DNA of 64,000 nucleotides from UBA9076 sp964418835 (GTDB lineage Bacteria; Bacillota_I; Bacilli_A; Erysipelotrichales; Erysipelotrichaceae), in the NCBI GenBank assembly GCA_964418835.1, contig CAYQNJ010000002.1, positions 118,265 through 182,264 on the forward strand, in the 5' to 3' direction. Below the pieces are notes generated by a model. That model searched no databases and was not told where the DNA came from. It saw only the letters and a list, made by a program, of their open reading frames with translations. Position numbers and translations under genes: made by a program. Numbering within the stretch: position 1 is the first letter of the stretch; every line of letters begins with the position of its first letter. Below are positions 61,169-64,000 of the stretch, one piece after another.

Positions 61169-61621
61169 ATGAAAATTATAGTTGTCTCAGATAATCATGG
61201 AAAAAGAAAATGGATAGATAAGATAAAACAAGCACATAAAGATGCATATTGTTTTATTCATTGTGGAGATACTGAACTTCATCCAAATGAAATGTTAGGG
61301 TTTGTTTGTGTTAGAGGTAATAATGATTTCTATGATTATCCTGATTTTAAAATAGTTGATATTGGTAAACATAAAATATTTGTAACACATGGACATAGAA
61401 TGATGTTGTTTATGGATAGATCTGTTTTGGTATCTAAAGCTAAAGAGTATGGATGTGATATTGTTTGTTTTGGACATACTCATATTTTTGAATATCAAAT
61501 TGTGGATGGTGTTCACGTAATAAATCCAGGTAGTATCACACATAATAGAGATTTCAGTAAACCTTGTTATGCGATAATAGATATTGATGAAGAAATTAGT
61601 GTAAGTAGAATTGAGTATTAA
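61169..61621 (+). CDS. Metallophosphoesterase, YfcE/MJ0936 family
   Basis: 150 residues. Metal-binding motifs are SDNHG (7-11), HCGDTE near 31, GNND near 50, THGH near 73 and GHTH near 99: all ligands for two metals are present. Small members hydrolyse phosphodiesters and some nucleotides. GAGGAA precedes the ATG. It is a single gene ended by a hairpin. Confidence 0.9.
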   Translation: MKIIVVSDNHGKRKWIDKIKQAHKDAYCFIHCGDTELHPNEMLGFVCVRGNNDFYDYPDFKIVDIGKHKIFVTHGHRMMLFMDRSVLVSKAKEYGCDIVCFGHTHIFEYQIVDGVHVINPGSITHNRDFSKPCYAIIDIDEEISVSRIEY

Positions 61622-61623
61622 CG

Positions 61624-61650
61624 AAGATTAAATTAAATGTTAATCTTTTT
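61624..61650 (+). terminator. Terminator of the phosphodiesterase gene
   Basis: AAGATTAA / TTAATCTT with an 8-base loop and T run. Confidence 0.75.
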
Positions 61651-61747
61651 TATTGATGTATACATTAAAAACGTACAAAAATAGAATGTGTTAGTTTATG
61701 TATCTGAGATAATGTAAGAGTATATGGAATGTGATAAAATCTATATG

Positions 61748-61766
61748 AACAAAATGTAATTTTGTT
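61748..61766 (+). promoter_or_regulatory. Hairpin or palindrome in the adhesin upstream region
   Basis: AACAAAAT-GTA-ATTTTGTT, perfect eight-base arms, in the 184-base gap before the adhesin. If transcribed it would form a stem, with TTTGTTTA after it, in the leader; as DNA it could be an operator. The rest of the gap (61651-61747) shows several -10-like AT blocks but no clear promoter. Confidence 0.4.
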
Positions 61767-61805
61767 TGTTTATAACTAAAGTTGAACTAAAACGGGGGAC
61801 TACGA

Positions 61806-64000
61806 GTGAAAAAATACAAAAAGATATTAGCAGTTTTATTTTTAATTATATGTATAACATTAGGAATGTTAACTAATGTATCATTTGCACAAGAACTTGA
61901 TACTGAAATAAATACAACTACAGAAGAATTACAAACAAACATAAATCCAGTTGATGAAAGTCTAAATAATGATATATCTACAGTTGATAATACATCAGAT
62001 AATACAAGTAATGTTAGTCCTACTGCTACTTCTAGTAGCGTTCCTTTAATAAAAGATAAAATTGAAGATGAGGATGTAATAGTAACTTCAGCACAAGAAT
62101 CTAATGTTGAACCTAAAGCAACAGAAACACCTATAGAAACTACTAAACCAGATTTGACAAATGTTCCAGATGGTAATGAGACAAGTATTACTTTTAAAAT
62201 AGATGGTTTAAAAAATATAGTACTAAATAATTTTGATAGTATAACTTATCAAGGCATTATGGATCAAGTAGCTTTAGTTGATGCAGGTACTCTTACGCCA
62301 GCTGATACAGTAAAAGTAGATACAACATTCACTAGTCTAAAAGTTACTTTTGAAGAGGATATTAAACCTGGGGAGGCTTTATCAATATTTATAGGAATGG
62401 GATTGAATGATCCTTACCATGCAACTGTTATAGAACCACAAAATTCTGAAGAAAACACATATAGAAATTATGTATCATTGACTGGTGAAACAATAATTCC
62501 TGGAGGAACCAATGTGCCTTTCAATTTGGAAGGGAACAGTTTTGCAAGACCTATTATGAAAGAAGAACAATTGAGTCTTAGCAAAGGAACAACAAACAAT
62601 GTTACCGGTGCGGTTGGAGAAGGAGTTCAATATAGATTTAGTGTAAATATTTCAGATTTAGCTAAATATAGAAAACTGGATAATTTTAGATTGATTGATT
62701 TACTGCCTGTAGGGGTTACATATAAAAGTATATATGAAAACAATCAACCGAAAGCTAAAAGTATTGATGTAATAGAAAACTATAATAATTCAGGTAAAAC
62801 AGCTATTATTTTAAACTATGGTGATGTTCAACCAAAAGATTTTGCTGGTTCTATAATGATTGCAGTAGATGGAGTTATTAATGGAAATGCAATACCTTTT
62901 GGTTTTGAAACAGATGATATAAATAACAATAATGAAGTTTATTTATTATCGGACAGTTTACAAGATATACCTAGTAATATCAAAATAGGTACTACGGTTG
63001 ATGGTATTTTTAAGAATGAAACTGGAAAGGGTAGAGTTATTGATACTTTTGATTTAGATGAGGATGGAGATACTACCGATTTAGTTATAATGTCAAATTC
63101 CAAAACAAAAGCTTTAACACCATTAGAAATTAGATCTGAAAAATTTATAAGAAAAGGTGATGATCCATGGGTTCTTACAGGCGTTCAAACTGCATATGAA
63201 GAAGGGTTTGAATACAAAATTTCAACGAGAAACTATAGTGATAAAGATATAACTACGTTTACTTTATATGATGTATTACCTTATGCAAATGATAATCTTG
63301 ATAGTAAGTTTTCTAATATATTAAACGGTCCAATAAATTTCCCTGAAGGATTTACAGTGTATTATAGAACAGATGTACCACCAACTGATGCTAAAGAAGC
63401 TGTATTAGATGATAAATGGGTTACAGATGTAGTTGATTATTCAACTATTACAGCATTTAAAATTGTTATGAACACAGGTACTTTAATAAAACCTGGTGAA
63501 GTTATGGATGTCATAATTCCAATGAAGGCACCTGAGTATACTGATGGTAGCATTGATACAACAAAAGCAATTAATAGTTTTTATACATCTAGGGATAATC
63601 AAGAAAGTTTTGGGAAAGGTAATAATGTTTATAACCAATTGCCTCAAGAAATACCTGTAGAAAAAGTATGGGCAGGAAAAGCATTAGATGAAGTTGAAGT
63701 AGAGGTATATAGAGAAGTTGATAATGTTAGAATTGCTACTTTAAAATTAAATGCTACAAATAACTTTAAAGATAGATTTAGAAATCTTGCTCCAGTAGAT
63801 GATACCGATAGCATTATCACTGATTATAAAGTAAGAGAAATAAGAACTGAAGAGTTAGATAATGACTATAAAATAGATGAGATTACAGGGGATGTTGACA
63901 AAGGATTTACTATTACAAATATATATGATATCAAACCAACTAATGTACACTTTTCAAAGACATGGGTAGGAGGAAGTACATTAAATCCAACTGCCACATT
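61806..64000 (+). CDS. Secreted surface protein with Cna-B domains (adhesin), C-terminus outside window
   Basis: 731 codons are visible from GTG 61806 (GGGGGA upstream) with no stop before the window ends. Signal peptide 1-28 (hydrophobic core, then SFA/QE). Residues 30-130 are a Ser/Thr/Asn/Glu-rich linker. About 130-610 shows beta-rich segments, with isopeptide-domain-like or DUF11-type phrases such as FRLIDLLPVGVTYK and FTLYDVLPYANDN. A Cna-B domain spans about 613-705 (PVEKVWAG ... FTITNIYD) and a second begins near 712 (FSKTWVGG). Such repeats make stalks of sortase-attached adhesins or pilins. An LPXTG signal would be downstream and cannot be checked here. Confidence 0.85.
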   Translation, partial: MKKYKKILAVLFLIICITLGMLTNVSFAQELDTEINTTTEELQTNINPVDESLNNDISTVDNTSDNTSNVSPTATSSSVPLIKDKIEDEDVIVTSAQESNVEPKATETPIETTKPDLTNVPDGNETSITFKIDGLKNIVLNNFDSITYQGIMDQVALVDAGTLTPADTVKVDTTFTSLKVTFEEDIKPGEALSIFIGMGLNDPYHATVIEPQNSEENTYRNYVSLTGETIIPGGTNVPFNLEGNSFARPIMKEEQLSLSKGTTNNVTGAVGEGVQYRFSVNISDLAKYRKLDNFRLIDLLPVGVTYKSIYENNQPKAKSIDVIENYNNSGKTAIILNYGDVQPKDFAGSIMIAVDGVINGNAIPFGFETDDINNNNEVYLLSDSLQDIPSNIKIGTTVDGIFKNETGKGRVIDTFDLDEDGDTTDLVIMSNSKTKALTPLEIRSEKFIRKGDDPWVLTGVQTAYEEGFEYKISTRNYSDKDITTFTLYDVLPYANDNLDSKFSNILNGPINFPEGFTVYYRTDVPPTDAKEAVLDDKWVTDVVDYSTITAFKIVMNTGTLIKPGEVMDVIIPMKAPEYTDGSIDTTKAINSFYTSRDNQESFGKGNNVYNQLPQEIPVEKVWAGKALDEVEVEVYREVDNVRIATLKLNATNNFKDRFRNLAPVDDTDSIITDYKVREIRTEELDNDYKIDEITGDVDKGFTITNIYDIKPTNVHFSKTWVGGSTLNPTAT

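Noticed and set aside
1..64000. CRISPR arrays, insertion sequences, prophage, tRNA or rRNA genes
   Set aside because: I saw no regularly spaced repeats, transposase or phage genes, and no cloverleaf or rRNA signature in any intergenic gap.

Overview
The window is a chromosomal stretch of a low-GC, AT-rich Bacillota bacterium. TGA is an ordinary stop codon (phoH, ybeY and cdd all end in TGA), and there is a lipoprotein signal peptidase, a VanY-type D,D-carboxypeptidase and a probably wall-attached Cna-B surface protein. This is therefore a walled organism, not a code-reassigned mollicute. A single-chain GlyRS, desulfoferrodoxin, rubrerythrin, no visible respiratory genes and only the citrate-to-2-oxoglutarate arm of the TCA cycle suggest an anaerobic gut-type Firmicute. 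Erysipelotrichia or a neighbouring lineage is my best guess; it is inferred from gene content, not proven.

Layout. 1-12.4 kb is a housekeeping backbone: deoC end, rpsU, a tyrosine phosphatase, phoH, a Na/Pi cotransporter, then the long operon ybeY-dgkA-cdd-era-recO, glyQS, dnaG-rpoD-trmK, and convergent rpsT. 12.5-17.3 kb holds fmt-lepA-GNAT, hemW and rpsO. 17.3-22.7 kb is a TetR-controlled MacB/FtsX-type exporter with a giant coiled-coil permease, a GIY-YIG protein and desulfoferrodoxin. 22.7-29.6 kb holds a DUF4234/DUF2752 membrane pair, pnp-trmB-mrp, a KdgT-type permease and a split ThrE exporter. 29.6-35.9 kb holds an anchored nuclease, a two-component system, a lone prepilin peptidase, an ABC-2 exporter and rubrerythrin. 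35.9-41.8 kb is a PRD regulator followed by an ascorbate-type PTS (EIIA, EIIB, EIIC) and a split transketolase. 41.8-47 kb has citrate synthase-IDH-lipid kinase divergent from aconitase. 47-61.6 kb holds a DEAD-box helicase, Ktr-type K+ uptake, lspA-rluD-rhomboid-dCMP deaminase, rnhC, cvpA-mutS2-uvrC, vanY, a small membrane protein and a phosphodiesterase. 61.8 kb to the end is an unfinished Cna-B adhesin gene.

Gene organisation is extremely compact. Stops and starts overlap (ATGA, TAATG) throughout, no gene-free stretch exceeds about 190 bases, and I see no tRNA, rRNA, CRISPR, IS or prophage. Many promoters are TGn-extended -10 boxes placed so that the predicted leader is only about 10-25 nt. 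Two genes (hemW, rnhC) look leaderless. The clear exception is rpsO, whose roughly 77-nt leader folds into a candidate S15 autoregulatory element. Convergent pairs share bidirectional terminators that contain both stop codons, or hide their terminator inside the opposing gene.

I found no defence or secondary-metabolite island. The parts most worth following up are the rpsO leader, the leaderless candidates, the ascorbate-type PTS/transketolase operon without Ula enzymes, the coiled-coil exporter, the 11-bp-period repeats before the two-component system, and the Cna-B adhesin.
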